Part shown: in pieces, positions 42,072-52,627 of the stretch | Position numbering within the stretch: position 1 is the stretch's first letter | How the letters are laid out: every line of letters begins with the position of its first letter | Assembly: GCA_977006965.1 (NCBI GenBank) | Contig: OZ345381.1 | Location: 806,001-870,000, forward strand | Direction: 5' to 3' | Length of the DNA stretch: 64,000 bases | Origin: Phymatolithon calcareum | Taxonomy: Eukaryota; Rhodophyta; Florideophyceae; Hapalidiales | Position numbers and translations under genes: made by a program | The notes under the pieces: model-generated | The model's database searches: none | Told to the model about the DNA's origin: nothing | The model's input: the letters and a program-made list of their open reading frames with translations, nothing else

Positions 42072-43454
42072 TCATTTCATACTATGAACCATAGTCTCTC
42101 GGTGCACCAAATGACAAGTTCTCTCAACAATGTCCAAGAGCTGGGTGACATTTGACGCCCACCCGTTCAGAATAGCATCCGCGTCCTTCGGCTTTGAAAA
42201 CGATACTATTTGCGCGGGACGATCGATCTTAGCCCACAACGCCTTTTTGTCCGAGACCATCGCGGCCAACTTACGTTCGGTCTCGTCAGCGGAAAGGTCC
42301 AAAAGCTTCGCAAGATTTCCCAGACGAATACGAGAGTAGTACTTGGACACAACTCGCAGGTTATGCTCTGTCACACGCTCGTGCAAGGATGGTTCCCACA
42401 AAATCTTTTCATCCTTAACTTCCTCGGCGGCGAGCACGACCACTGACCCCAGTTCTTCAGCATATCTCTCGCGCAGAACGGTCCACCGGATAAGCTCGTG
42501 AGTTGAAAACAACTTGAGCAGATCAACATAGACTGGCATTTCCTCCATATTCTTGAACCCTTGAATGCGATGCAACAAATCGCTTTGCATACTATCACGC
42601 GGGGAAAGCACGAGGAAAAGACATGCCAATTTGAGCTCACGCACTGCGAGTTCGAGGTTGTCATCAGCGCAATACGCCTCGTATCTCTCGAGATATGCGC
42701 GGCAAATTTCAAGATAATCCTCATTGCGTGCATGAATTCGGATCATATGCGAGTAGAATCGCATCTTAATTTCCTTCAGCTCATCCTTATTAAGCTGGCG
42801 CGGCATAATCTTTTTTGCGATAATTGCCGCGCGAATAAAGTCATTCTTTTCCATACAAAGGCGCATCTGTTCCAGAATGAAATCAAACTTCTCCGCCCGT
42901 TCCATGCCGCTGAAGGTCTCAACCTGAGTCTCCTGCATGATCTCTGCAGCGCCCTCCACATCGCCATTTTTCTCCCTGATTTTCGCCAAAGTTCTTGTCA
43001 GCCGTGCACGCTCCAGCTCAACGTAGATTTTGCCGGCGGTGACGTCGCGGAGGGTCTCCAAAAGTGCGAGTTTGGTCTTCTCATCTGGTGTCTCGTCCAA
43101 ATACGACATGGCCTCCTGCACAGTTCGCGTGACCGCTGCCTTGAGCTGCGCTCGCCGTTTCGAAATGAGGATGACATGCTCGCCAATTGCACGCCAATCT
43201 TTCTCCGTGTACAATATGCGGATAATGTTGACACATACGACCGAGGTCTCCGGCGCGGCGGCGGCCATACGGTTGACGCGCTCAATAGATAGAAGTTTGT
43301 CAATGGCGACTTGACGGCCTTCAGTCTGGACGAGCGCTACAGCAGCGGCAATCTTTTGCTCGATTTCGGGGTCGGTATCAAATGGACCGAAGCCAACGGT
43401 GTACTTGCCGGTGGAGACGCTCGGATCCACTTCCATTTTGTCAGACGGTGCCAT
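42072..43454 (-). CDS. PSMD12: 26S proteasome regulatory subunit RPN5 (PSMD12), intact copy
   Basis: 460 aa, intronless, the normal length. It reads through TPR-like helices (DWRAIGEHVILISKRRAQLK, VELERARLTRTLAKIREKNG, GDVEGAAEIMQETQVETFSG) and a C-terminal PCI domain (LLKLFSTHELIRWTVLRERY, EHNLRVVSKYYSRIRLGNLA, KLLDLSADETERKLAAMVSD), ending in a helix with VERTCHLVHRETMVHS. RPN5 is a scaffold subunit of the proteasome lid. It converges with eIF3h copy 4. Its first 100 codons are unique in the window; the rest is repeated in three truncated copies. Confidence 0.95.
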   Translation of the reverse strand: MAPSDKMEVDPSVSTGKYTVGFGPFDTDPEIEQKIAAAVALVQTEGRQVAIDKLLSIERVNRMAAAAPETSVVCVNIIRILYTEKDWRAIGEHVILISKRRAQLKAAVTRTVQEAMSYLDETPDEKTKLALLETLRDVTAGKIYVELERARLTRTLAKIREKNGDVEGAAEIMQETQVETFSGMERAEKFDFILEQMRLCMEKNDFIRAAIIAKKIMPRQLNKDELKEIKMRFYSHMIRIHARNEDYLEICRAYLERYEAYCADDNLELAVRELKLACLFLVLSPRDSMQSDLLHRIQGFKNMEEMPVYVDLLKLFSTHELIRWTVLRERYAEELGSVVVLAAEEVKDEKILWEPSLHERVTEHNLRVVSKYYSRIRLGNLAKLLDLSADETERKLAAMVSDKKALWAKIDRPAQIVSFSKPKDADAILNGWASNVTQLLDIVERTCHLVHRETMVHSMK

Positions 43455-45416
43455 GTTTCTGGCGGCCTTTTCCTCAATGCAAGGCAGCGCGTAATCGAGA
43501 CGACGTGGGGGAGTGCCTAAGGGAAACGGTATACGAAGGAGTAATCTTGGATGCCCTCAATGACAGGACCTGGCCGGGTTCCAGCACGCTGTGAGAACAG
43601 CTTCCAGCCATAACACGTGTCGCCTCAAAAATGAAATTTTATTTTGAAACTGTTTTTGAAAAACTGCCCAATTTCTGAAATAATTTGAGCCCAGTCTTTA
43701 TGAAACAAAAGGAGTACTGTAGTGCAACGGGACCACTAACACCATGCAAGAACTCGGTATCAAGAGACTAAAACACCGAGCAAGATGTCGGTTTCAAGAT
43801 AAGCGGTACGTCGTCGCCGCAAAAATCGTCTATAGTGACGAAGTCAACATCCTTGGTTGTTAGGGCCCTGCACGAGTACCACGCTGCGTGCCATCACCGA
43901 GCAGCAAAATGTGACACAAAAGAACACACAATGACGCCTTGGTACCCGGGGCAGTCCACGGCGACCTATACAGCAGTTTCGCAACTGATATAGTACAATC
44001 TGAGATCCTAAGATATTTTCCGTTCGACTTTCTGGCTGTGCGTTTTCGTGAGCTACATAAAGGTAGTTAGCAACTGAGAACGCCTTGCCCATATCTTAGG
44101 AAGTCTGTGGGGCCTTTAAATAAACTTTGATTAAAAAAAGTACTCAAGTGGGATTAGCGTCTGCCTTTGTCATTACGAACTCACGGAGGGCTGCATGTCA
44201 AAACGCAGTGTGAATGGTACTATTATTCTTCTCCTCAGCCTAACGTCAAAGGCAGTTCGGCACGTCAAATCTCCTCTACGAGTTTGATGCAATACCCGGG
44301 TTTCGCATACTGTCTGCAACTGTATGAATAGCAGTGCAAAAAATCAGAGCCGAAGACTATCATTTCGACGTTAATGAGTGCGGCAGGTCCTCTCACTCCA
44401 TGGGAACAAGAACTAAGGGCATATCTGGCATGGAGACTTCCTAGGAGCCGCGCGAGCCACAGAGTGGACGGGATGCGAAAAGTCTTACCGAAGTCAACTT
44501 TCTCAATATCGATGTCTAGTTATGGAGAACCCTACTTGTGGTGGAGAGTATTCAGCATTCCGTACCCTCTCAGACTGCTGGGATGGAAGCGGATTGCAGT
44601 CTGTTTTCCAACTTCACTCCAAGCGGTAGCATTGGAGCAGGCGAGCAATCCGTACGGAATTACGGACGGGTAATTCAATAATGTGAAGAGGGATCTGATG
44701 TTGTCGGTAGCGACTGATTCGCGGCAGGTTTGACAATTGCCATGCACACATCTCTCCACTCGATCGCCCAATGCATGAAATTTACGCGCATCTGAACTTG
44801 AGATGGACAATTGCGGTACCCTCTTCGTTGGCATACATCTGCACGTTTGGTCTTCGATGCGTCAATAAGGAACCTGCAGTTCATCCTCCGCTTACAAGAG
44901 AGGCCCGGCGATGAAGTTGACGAAAAACTTAGCACAGCACTTTTCCCCGGCTCTTTTCTGAAGATATCGGTGACGAATATCCGTGACGCTTCGCACGGGT
45001 GGCCCGAATTGCTTCTCAAGATTTCGCTGACGGGGTGTGATTGGGCGCGACATAACCATCAACTGTCATTAATTTCCGTTGGGGCGGCGCTTCAAAAATA
45101 GCTTTTTTCACTGCTGTTTGACTGCTGACACCGTGTTTGGGACACCACCTGCACATTGATTGGAGGCGTTGAAGATGTCGTGGCAGCTCCTGACAAGTGT
45201 TTCTGCAAATTAATTGGCCTTCTCCGGCCAACAATGATTTTAACACAACGCTACTTTAAGAGGCCGTCGTCTTCGCGCTGACGAGGTAAAAGTCTGGAAC
45301 AGCGCCAACTGTATACTCTCCTTTCAAAAAGCTACCACCGCCCGTCCGCACCATCCTCTCCCTAAGTCCTCAAGTTACTCCTCTTCGAACTCACCCTTTT
45401 CACAGGCCGGACCATC
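43455..45416. other. Gap of about 2 kb between RPN5 and GPDH
   Basis: No gene is supported. Short frames (for example 44374-44673, + and 44675-45019, -) have no recognisable family. The two 5' ends face each other, so promoters of RPN5 and GPDH should lie at its two edges. Confidence 0.4.
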
Positions 45417-46490
45417 ATGCCGTCAGAGATGATTCCGAAGAAGATTTCAATTATCGGCGCTGGTAACTGGGGCTGTGCCGCCGCCATGATTATCGGTCGC
45501 AATGCTGAACGCTTTCCTGAGTTTGACAATGAAGTTCGCATGTGGGTATACGAGGAGATGATCGGTGATCGCAAGCTCACAGACATCGTCAACACTGATC
45601 ACGAGAACGTAAAGTATCTCCCTGGTCACAAGCTTCCCACCAACATCGTCGCTGTGCCAGATCTTCTCGATGCCTGCCGCGGCAGTAACGTCCTCGTCTT
45701 CGTTCTTCCCCATCAGTTCTTGCCCCGTACCTGTGCCACTCTCAAGGGTACGCTTCCCGAAGATTGCATTGCTATCTCCCTTATTAAGGGAATCGACTTC
45801 GACGCTGAAGGCGTCGTTCTTATGTCTGATCTCATCAACAAACACCTCGATATTGACGTCTCAGTGCTCAGTGGTGCTAACATCGCGAATGAAATTGCGG
45901 ACGGCAAGTTCTGTGAAAGCACCATTGGTTACAATGTCCCCGAGAACGGTCGGGTCTTCTTTAAACTTTTCAATGAACCAAGCTTCCGTATTGCGCTCGT
46001 GAAGGATGTTGCAGGTCCCCAGGTGTTTGGCGGTCTCAAGAACGTTATTGCACTCGGTGCTGGATTCTGTGATGCTCTGGACATGGGTAATAACACGAAG
46101 GCGGCATTGATGCGAATCGGTTTGATTGAAATGCAGCGCTTCGCGGACAAGTACTTCGTGATTCATCCTGCCACCATGATTGAGTCGTGCGGTGTCGCAG
46201 ATCTCATGACCACCTGTCTCGGCGGTCGCAATCGACGGGTGGCGGAGGCGTACGGCCGAGCTCATGGGGAGGCAACCTGGGAAGCACTGGAGCAAAAGAT
46301 GCTCAATGGACAAAAGTTGCAGGGTACTAGCACATGTCTCGAGGTCATGAAAATTCTGGAGCGGGACAACTGTGATGACGAATTCCCGTTTATCAAGCTT
46401 ATTCATGCCGTTGCATATGAGAATGCACCGCTTGATACTATCGTTGACTTTCCTGAAGAGCACGCAGAGTCGGTTTTGAGCTGTCTTTAA
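45417..46490 (+). CDS. GPD1: NAD-dependent glycerol-3-phosphate dehydrogenase
   Basis: 357 aa, intronless. It interconverts dihydroxyacetone phosphate and glycerol 3-phosphate. The NAD site IIGAGNWGCAAA (about 12-23), the FVLPHQF segment, SLIKGID, SGANIANEIA, the substrate segment GGLKNVIALGAGFCDALDMG with its catalytic Lys, NTKAALMRIGLIEM and CLGGRNRRVAEA are all present. The short N-terminus before the Rossmann fold shows no plastid transit peptide, so it is probably cytosolic. In red algae this enzyme would feed glycerol, floridoside and lipid synthesis (inference). Confidence 0.96.
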   Translation: MPSEMIPKKISIIGAGNWGCAAAMIIGRNAERFPEFDNEVRMWVYEEMIGDRKLTDIVNTDHENVKYLPGHKLPTNIVAVPDLLDACRGSNVLVFVLPHQFLPRTCATLKGTLPEDCIAISLIKGIDFDAEGVVLMSDLINKHLDIDVSVLSGANIANEIADGKFCESTIGYNVPENGRVFFKLFNEPSFRIALVKDVAGPQVFGGLKNVIALGAGFCDALDMGNNTKAALMRIGLIEMQRFADKYFVIHPATMIESCGVADLMTTCLGGRNRRVAEAYGRAHGEATWEALEQKMLNGQKLQGTSTCLEVMKILERDNCDDEFPFIKLIHAVAYENAPLDTIVDFPEEHAESVLSCL

Positions 46491-47009
46491 GGCCCATCAA
46501 ACTTGAGAGATACTGGCACGAAGAATGCCGGTGTCGCTGGTTATAATTTGAGGCCACACACATTGGGAGCAAGGGGATTGATGCTAGTTACGTTTGTCGT
46601 TTTTATCTTGGTCAGAAGATGGGCGATTTTGCTTTTACGTCTAGCCCACTCTGTGGAATTTGTGCCGCATGTCGAAACGCATGGAGTTCCAGCGTAAGTG
46701 CTGTGAATAGTTGAGCTGAAAACCGGGGACTTTGTCTCCTTCCTTTTTGGAGAATGTAATACCACGGATGAAACACAATAAAAACATTCCCACGTCTTAC
46801 TAACAGAATAGATACTCACCAGTGGCCGCTATTGAGCTTGTTTGTTGTTGAGAACAGAAGCCATCCATAATCTACATAACTAACACCTGAGCTGGAGAAC
46901 CACGCTCATCGTTTGAGAGGTGGTAAGTCCAGAGCCTTGGTCAGCGACATGCGTCTTGCTGCTAAATTCCTTATCAGGCTTCATAAGATAATTTAAATCT
47001 TTTAAGAGT

Positions 47010-47073
47010 GCGTGCTTCTTATTCGTTTAAGTTCTTTTTTAAAAAAAAGAACTTAAACGAATAAGAAGCACGC
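47010..47073. repeat. Perfect 31-bp hairpin, 2-nt loop
   Basis: 47010-47040 is exactly complementary to 47043-47073. The hairpin is the longest in the window apart from the transposon arms. There is no repeat copy to compare, so its origin is open. Confidence 0.95.
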
Positions 47074-47566
47074 AAAGATGCTGAACAAACGAACACGAAA
47101 TCTTTTTCGCAAAACGCGAGGGAAATTTAATTTCCCTCTCGCCAATCACCAAAGTTCAAGTGCCTTTCATATTTTCGGGTGCTATGCGCAAGCATCCCCC
47201 TGTTTTAACTTTCGTGCCACTAAATTCATTATCAGGCGTGTTAATAAGCCCAAGCTCTGAAAGTACAAAACAAATGAACAAGAAAAGGTTCTCCCTCGTT
47301 CCGCGCCACTCGGCGACCACTAGAGTTGTAGTTCTTGAGTGTCGTTCTGATATGACATGCTCCACTCGCAGTTTGCATGTGAATCTAGAGGTTTTGGTGG
47401 AGCTTTGCAGCGCATCCGTTCTGGTGCTACCATGAAGCCATAAAGAGCTACATGGCTGGTGATTACACGGTGCAGATAGAAATGAATTTACGTCCGGCAA
47501 GCAGACTAGCCATCCCTTCTCCCTCGAAATTTGGCTGGCCACGTTGGTAGCCCCTCTCTAGAGCGG

Positions 47567-47574
47567 TATATAAG
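47567..47574 (+). promoter_or_regulatory. TATA box
   Basis: TATATAAG lies 152 bp upstream of the small frame at 47726. It resembles the TATATAAA in front of CUL4. Confidence 0.5.
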
Positions 47575-47725
47575 CCTATGCTACGTCGCACGAGGCCGTC
47601 CATCTTGTGCTCATTCCCAACAGCCTTACAACAAAGCAACCTCCAAGAGCTGCGCCGCAATCCACAGTCAACGATACTGCAACCGCCGTTGCTTCCCAAG
47701 TCGTATCGGAAGTATTTTCGACAAT

Positions 47726-47989
47726 ATGGTCCATCAGCTAGGATACGCTTTGCCGTCGATTCAAGACATTTTTCCCACTTGTTCGTGGGCCCCACCGGCC
47801 ACACCTAACACGTTGATCTATACTTTGACGAGAGTGCTCCACTGGAAGAATATCATCAACACGAACGCGGGAATTCCACCTCATCGCGACTCCCTGAAGA
47901 AGAAGACCACTCGTCGACACTCAAAAATGCGCTCTAGGGCATCTCATGGAGCATTGCTAGAGCAATTGAAGAATTTGTATATCAATTAG
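47726..47989 (+). CDS. Possible small protein, 87 aa
   Basis: MVHQLGYALPSIQDIFPTCS begins a frame of 87 codons with a basic middle (RDSLKKKTTRRHSKMRSR). It follows a TATA box at a plausible distance. No family is recognised. It could equally be part of a degraded LTR. Confidence 0.25.
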   Translation: MVHQLGYALPSIQDIFPTCSWAPPATPNTLIYTLTRVLHWKNIINTNAGIPPHRDSLKKKTTRRHSKMRSRASHGALLEQLKNLYIN

Positions 47990-48173
47990 AAACGATAGAG
48001 ACAATAAACACTGTTTTTCCCCTGTTATGTTGAGTCTTAAAACCTCGGTGCCTCTGTCAAGAGCCCGGAACTTACGACTGCAATGACGAAAGGCAGATTG
48101 TAACTGGCCTTGCTTTATTTTCCTGATGCACTCTAGAAACACATCAACATATAAAACAAGATCCAGATAGTGG

Positions 48174-48320
48174 TGTCGCAGTTTCGAGGTCGGGCAAAAC
48201 CCTCGGGAAGACAAGAAAAAAGGAGCCTCAGGTGACTTCGTTTTGTGGCACACTTACGCGTGTTTTTACAACGTTCGACCAAGTGAGCTAGAAAAACAAT
48301 GGTGACACACAGGGCCTTGA
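48174..48320. repeat. Diverged relative of the TGTCGCAAA TIR element
   Basis: Starts TGTCGCAGTTTCGAGGTCGG and shares GAAGACAAGAAA and GGCACACT spacing with 14448-14933. The other end is not found. Confidence 0.45.
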
Positions 48321-48620
48321 ACTTCAAGTGAAGTACGTCTCGATATCGAAAGGAGGGAGTGGAAGAAACTTATTCTGTTGAAGCGCTACATCCCATATTA
48401 GGAGAAACGGAGAGGTGAAGGAATGTCCAATCGAGAAGAATAACAATACGAATCGCACTGCTGACTAAGTTACAGGGCATACAATTCTGCATACTTTCAT
48501 GCATACTTCCGTCCCAGACACTACATGGCCTTCGCCTTGAAGTTTTTGTCATTGGCGATCTGCAGAGCAAGGGCACCAGTAGCATTATTCGGTCGGTGGT
48601 CAAGGTCGCATGGCCTCCGC

Positions 48621-48690
48621 GGAAGCACAGCAGTATTTGGGCCCATATAAACCAAATAATTGTCAGGCCAAAATGCTGCCGTGCTCCCCC
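48621..48690. mobile_element. 70-bp MITE, relative of 32076-32146
   Basis: GGAAGCACAGCAGTATTTGG at one end and GGCCAAAATGCTGCCGTGCT at the other match the 71-bp MITE inside the hAT element. Confidence 0.65.
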
Positions 48691-48858
48691 TGTACGACAG
48701 TTTGCAGTTGCAGAGAGACGCTTTTCACAGATTGAATTTCAATCATTGGCTAGTGGAAAGATTCTATGACTAACTATTGGACGTTTATCAAGACAGATTG
48801 ATTTCATTGGACATAGGACATGTTTCTATGGAGGTGCACCTCGACCTGGCAATCAACC

Positions 48859-49599
48859 ATGTCTGTTCAGCAGTCTTTGATCTTAGCTTTCTCTGCTCCT
48901 CTCTCCCTTCCACAAGTTCCTCGAAATGCTTCTCCGATTGCAGGAAAAGGTCACGCTTGCACCTCAACTTGCAGTCTCAGCCGTCTTTCGCGACGCGAAG
49001 CATTTCGAATTTTTGCCGCACTCCCGGTATCTCTTCTACCTATAGCACCAGTGCACTGCGTCGTGCCTGTCTTTGAGTTGGAGATCTATCGGAACCAAGC
49101 TGGAGGCTTCTCTGTATTGCGTCCGAGCTCCTGGTCCAGCGACGCCACAGTCAATACTGACGCCTTCACCGCCTCAGCTGGCAGCGGCCCGGCAGTTGCG
49201 TTCGCCGATAAGAGAAGCCCCATCTGTAACATGAGCGTGCTTGCTCGCCCTGTGGTTGATATATCTGCTGGCCTACGTGCCTTCGGGTCTCCGACGACGT
49301 TCGGTAAGCGTCTCGTCAGTAGCGTCGCCGGTGGAGAGGGCCGTACTGCTCGCACAGCTCGTCTGATCCGTGCCTGCGTACGGCATGATACAGGGGTTGA
49401 CGCAGCAGCAGATGAAATGTACGAGGTGGAGTACGTCGTGGCATCGACAAAATGGATGCGTCACAATTTGTGCATTGTAGCTGTTGGTAATGGGCTCCTA
49501 TATACCCTCAACTTGCAGGCGCCAGCGGGACAATGGGCATTGCTTGAGCAACCGTTTCGTCAAATCTCCGCCTCGTTCAAGGTGCTCGAAAACACATAG
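48859..49599 (+). CDS. PsbP-domain protein, predicted thylakoid lumen
   Basis: 246 aa, intronless. A Ser/Pro-rich plastid-targeting stretch (1-50) is followed by SRREAFRIFAALPVSLLPIA, a twin-arginine lumen signal. The mature part has the PsbP fold signature: GGFSVLRPSSWSS, and near the end YEVEYVVASTKWMRHNLCIV, NGLLYTLNLQAP and a final helix FRQISASFKV. It is more like PsbP-domain (PPD) proteins than PsbP itself, since the match is strongest at the C-terminal half. The family serves photosystem assembly or function in the lumen; the exact role is unknown. I chose ATG 48859 over an in-frame ATG at 48820. It converges with KEA. Confidence 0.85.
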   Translation: MSVQQSLILAFSAPLSLPQVPRNASPIAGKGHACTSTCSLSRLSRREAFRIFAALPVSLLPIAPVHCVVPVFELEIYRNQAGGFSVLRPSSWSSDATVNTDAFTASAGSGPAVAFADKRSPICNMSVLARPVVDISAGLRAFGSPTTFGKRLVSSVAGGEGRTARTARLIRACVRHDTGVDAAADEMYEVEYVVASTKWMRHNLCIVAVGNGLLYTLNLQAPAGQWALLEQPFRQISASFKVLENT

Positions 49600-49885
49600 C
49601 AAAGTCGTGGAAATCGAGGTTATTTCTTCATGGTACATTAAACCTCTGTCAGCCTCCGCCCGTAGCCCCAGTTCTTCAGACGACACGTCCATTCGTCACA
49701 CTCCTCTTTCCGAGGTGAGATTACCGCTCAATTTTACTCTTCCTCCAACAGTCTGACAAAGCTTCACTTTTGGTACACAGAGCCGAACCACTTGTGTGAC
49801 ATGCCTGTCGACCCATGCGCAAAACTTTATCTACAAAGAAAAAAACTAGTACAGCTATCTCTATTCCTCACCCCCATTCCTGATA

Positions 49886-52627
49886 TTATGCAGCGGCAGG
49901 GCCCCTAGTAGGGGACAATCCAACCCCGTCAGTATCCACATCATTCAAGCCTGTAGTAGGAGAAGGCGTAGTTTGAGAGGGCGGCACGGTCTTTTCCGTT
50001 GTCCCATTCTCACCACTGTCTGCACTTCCACCTGTCACAGTGTTCCGTGGGATAACTGGCGATACTCTTGGTGGCGCATAAATATCTTCAGGATCCTCTT
50101 CCTCGTCGAGACGAGCGGCTGGCTCCACAGTAGTGATCGGCCCAACCGCATCTGCTGCATTCTTCGACACTCGCACCACATCGCCTTCCGACTCTTCCGT
50201 GCCTTTCCCAGAAAATCCATCTTTCTGAACCATATCTGCGACAAGTACCGGCTCTTCCGCCACTGTGACCTTCGCCTCCACCGTTTCCGAAAGTGGAATA
50301 CTATCTTCGGCACGAGAAGACATGAACTGTGACCGAAGCGATGCACTCGTATTCTCTCCAAGCGCGAGGTCATTCCACGTTTCCATACGAGCCTCCTCAA
50401 TGAGCGCGTTCACCTCGTCCATCGGAGTACCATAGTCCAACAGAACTGCGCCACCAAGCAACAGGGACGCCTCAAGCAGTTCGGGCACAATGGCACCCGC
50501 ACCAGCCGCCTCCAACAATAGTTTATGCTTATTATCGCGTGCACGGCAGAAAATTCGGAGGTCGGCAAACTCTCGACGAATGTTTTGTACAGCCTGCAGG
50601 GCAGCCTTAGGGTCGTCAAGGGTGATGACAATGGCGCGAGCGCGAGCCACTCCGGCTGATCGCAACACCTCTGGTCTACAAGCGTCACCAAAGTAAACTG
50701 GGAGACCCTTATTCCGTGCGTCAATTACCCGCGTCGGCGACATGTCAAATGCCATGTATCGCACAAGCTTTGCGTCGAGCATTTCGCATACTGATTGCCC
50801 AACGCGACCATACCCAGCGACCATCACGAAATCTCGAGCGTCCGCTGTGTCCGCGTCTTCTATGCGCATACCGATGAGACCACGACGCGATTCTAGCCGG
50901 GATGCGATCTTGCGTCCAAGATCCGCGAGCGTGGGCGTGAGTGCCATGGACAGCGCCACAACAAGAAGCAGCAGCTGGGCGAGGTCAGGGGGGAGAACAC
51001 CAACACCCTGAGCAAGTCCAAAGATGACGAATGCAAATTCTCCACCTTGTGCGAGCATTAGCCCCGTGCGAATTGAAGACCCTGTGCTCATTCCGAATGC
51101 AACACCAGCCGCCGCGATGACAGCCGCCTTCACAGCTAGAAGGCCTGTGACCAGCGAGGCGACGGTGCCGAGGTTCGCCAAAGCAAGATTCAGGTCAACA
51201 GAGAAGCCCACAGTGATAAAGAAGAGACCAAGAAGAAGTCCACGGAACGGCTTGATGTCCGCCTCAACCTGATGCCTAAACTTTGTCTCGGCGAGCATCA
51301 CCCCAGCAAGGAAAGCACCGAGGGTGTCGCTCAATCCCAGTGCCTGCGTGAGCGAGGACGTGCCTAGCACGGTGAGCAGAATGACGGCAATAAACGCCTC
51401 TGAGTTTTTCGCGCGGGCTACAAACCGAAACACGGGTTGCAAGAAATTCTTGCCCATGAAAACGATAAATAGAAGTGCGACGGCGGCTTTCGCCGATGCA
51501 ATTGAAATGGCAGTAAGCACTGCCTGTGCACCGCCGGCGCCTGCCAAAAGTGGTGTTAAAACAAGAACAGGTACCACCGCAAGATCCTGGAAAATAAGAA
51601 TGCCGAACGCAGCTCTTCCAAACCGTGTCCCGACCTCACCACGCTCTGACAATAGTTGCAATACAAACGCGGAGGACGACAGGGCAAGCGCAGCGCCAAT
51701 TACAATTGCCGTGGTCGACGGGATTTTGGCCATGTAGGTGGCCAGGGAGAGGATGAATCCCGTTATCAAAAATTGAGCAGTACCGAGTCCGAACACATCA
51801 GCACCTAGGCTCTTCAATTTGCTTGTACTCAACTCGAGTCCCATTTCAAAGAGGAAAAACACAACTCCGAGTTCTGCGAGCGCCTTCGAAGTTGCAACAT
51901 CCCGTACGAGACCAAACCCATTTGGTCCGAGGGCAATTCCTGCCGCCAGAAAGCCAAGAATGGGACTTGTGTTCAGCCGTCGCATCAGTGGCACAATAAC
52001 GACAGTGGTGAGCAAGAGCACAAGCGCATCGTTGACAGCTGCCTGGTGATTCGAATGTCCCTCGCCATCTTCATTTGTGAGAGCGTGAATCAAGCTGTTC
52101 TTAACTTCTGCTGCCTTTCCGCGGAATACCGCGACACTCTCCACAAATGCTGTACCGTTCCCTCTCGCATGCTCCTCCAGTTCCACGGGAGCAGTTCGTA
52201 TCCGTATTGCACCGCATGTCGCGCTGCTTCGCCGTGGTGCAAACGTTGTCTCACAGGACTCGCTGACGGGAGCAGCAGCCTCTCCAAGCGGTCGTGCGCC
52301 AACTGCATTTGGGGTACGCGCGGGAAGGAAGGCTGCTGCCGCAATGGCGGCTGCGACGGTCGCTGCACGACGCCAGCGCGCAGGGAGTTGCATGAACACT
52401 CGTTGGGAGTGTTGAGCAGGCCCTCCATCAGCCCGGCTAGCGGATATGGCCGGCCTTGCCGAACAAAAGGGCCGGATCTTCCGGTGCACGTCCCGAGTGC
52501 GGCGAAGCGGGAGACCGGGAAGTGGAATAAATGCGCAGCGTGGGCGCGAGGTACGCGGTACTGGACACAGATCTCGCTCCATTGTTGCACTTCCGTCTGC
52601 CCAGAACCTCCAGAGAACGAAGGGCAA
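49886..52627 (-). CDS. KEA: KEA-type K+/H+ antiporter (CPA2 plus RCK domain), plastid-type
   Basis: Up to 913 aa, intronless. Residues 1-190 are a long N-terminal extension with basic Ser/Arg-rich sequence and a hydrophobic stretch (RRAATVAAAIAAAAFLPA), consistent with plastid targeting. Residues about 197-575 form the transporter core, with SPILGFLAAGIALGPNGFGL, FFLFEMGLELS, FGILIFQDLAVVPVLVL and GGEFAFVIFGLAQG. Residues about 598-740 form the RCK/TrkA-N domain (VMVAGYGRVGQSV, VYFGDACRPEVLRSAG). The last 150 residues are acidic and Pro/Thr-rich. The family exchanges K+ for H+ across envelope or thylakoid membranes and tunes stromal pH. The start could be ATG 52627 or an in-frame ATG 15 codons later. 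Divergent to CUL4. Confidence 0.92.
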   Translation of the reverse strand: MPFVLWRFWADGSATMERDLCPVPRTSRPRCAFIPLPGLPLRRTRDVHRKIRPFCSARPAISASRADGGPAQHSQRVFMQLPARWRRAATVAAAIAAAAFLPARTPNAVGARPLGEAAAPVSESCETTFAPRRSSATCGAIRIRTAPVELEEHARGNGTAFVESVAVFRGKAAEVKNSLIHALTNEDGEGHSNHQAAVNDALVLLLTTVVIVPLMRRLNTSPILGFLAAGIALGPNGFGLVRDVATSKALAELGVVFFLFEMGLELSTSKLKSLGADVFGLGTAQFLITGFILSLATYMAKIPSTTAIVIGAALALSSSAFVLQLLSERGEVGTRFGRAAFGILIFQDLAVVPVLVLTPLLAGAGGAQAVLTAISIASAKAAVALLFIVFMGKNFLQPVFRFVARAKNSEAFIAVILLTVLGTSSLTQALGLSDTLGAFLAGVMLAETKFRHQVEADIKPFRGLLLGLFFITVGFSVDLNLALANLGTVASLVTGLLAVKAAVIAAAGVAFGMSTGSSIRTGLMLAQGGEFAFVIFGLAQGVGVLPPDLAQLLLLVVALSMALTPTLADLGRKIASRLESRRGLIGMRIEDADTADARDFVMVAGYGRVGQSVCEMLDAKLVRYMAFDMSPTRVIDARNKGLPVYFGDACRPEVLRSAGVARARAIVITLDDPKAALQAVQNIRREFADLRIFCRARDNKHKLLLEAAGAGAIVPELLEASLLLGGAVLLDYGTPMDEVNALIEEARMETWNDLALGENTSASLRSQFMSSRAEDSIPLSETVEAKVTVAEEPVLVADMVQKDGFSGKGTEESEGDVVRVSKNAADAVGPITTVEPAARLDEEEDPEDIYAPPRVSPVIPRNTVTGGSADSGENGTTEKTVPPSQTTPSPTTGLNDVDTDGVGLSPTRGPAAA

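Larger units (their letters stand above)
46491..47725. other. Gap with a long perfect hairpin and a TATA box
   Basis: No gene is supported up to 47560. AATAAA near 46776 could end the GPDH transcript. The 31-bp palindrome (47010-47073) and a TATATAAG (47567-47574) are the visible features. Confidence 0.45.

Noticed and set aside
45861-46463. 200-codon minus frame opposite GPDH
   Set aside because: Shadow of a strongly coded gene; the plus frame is unambiguous GPDH.
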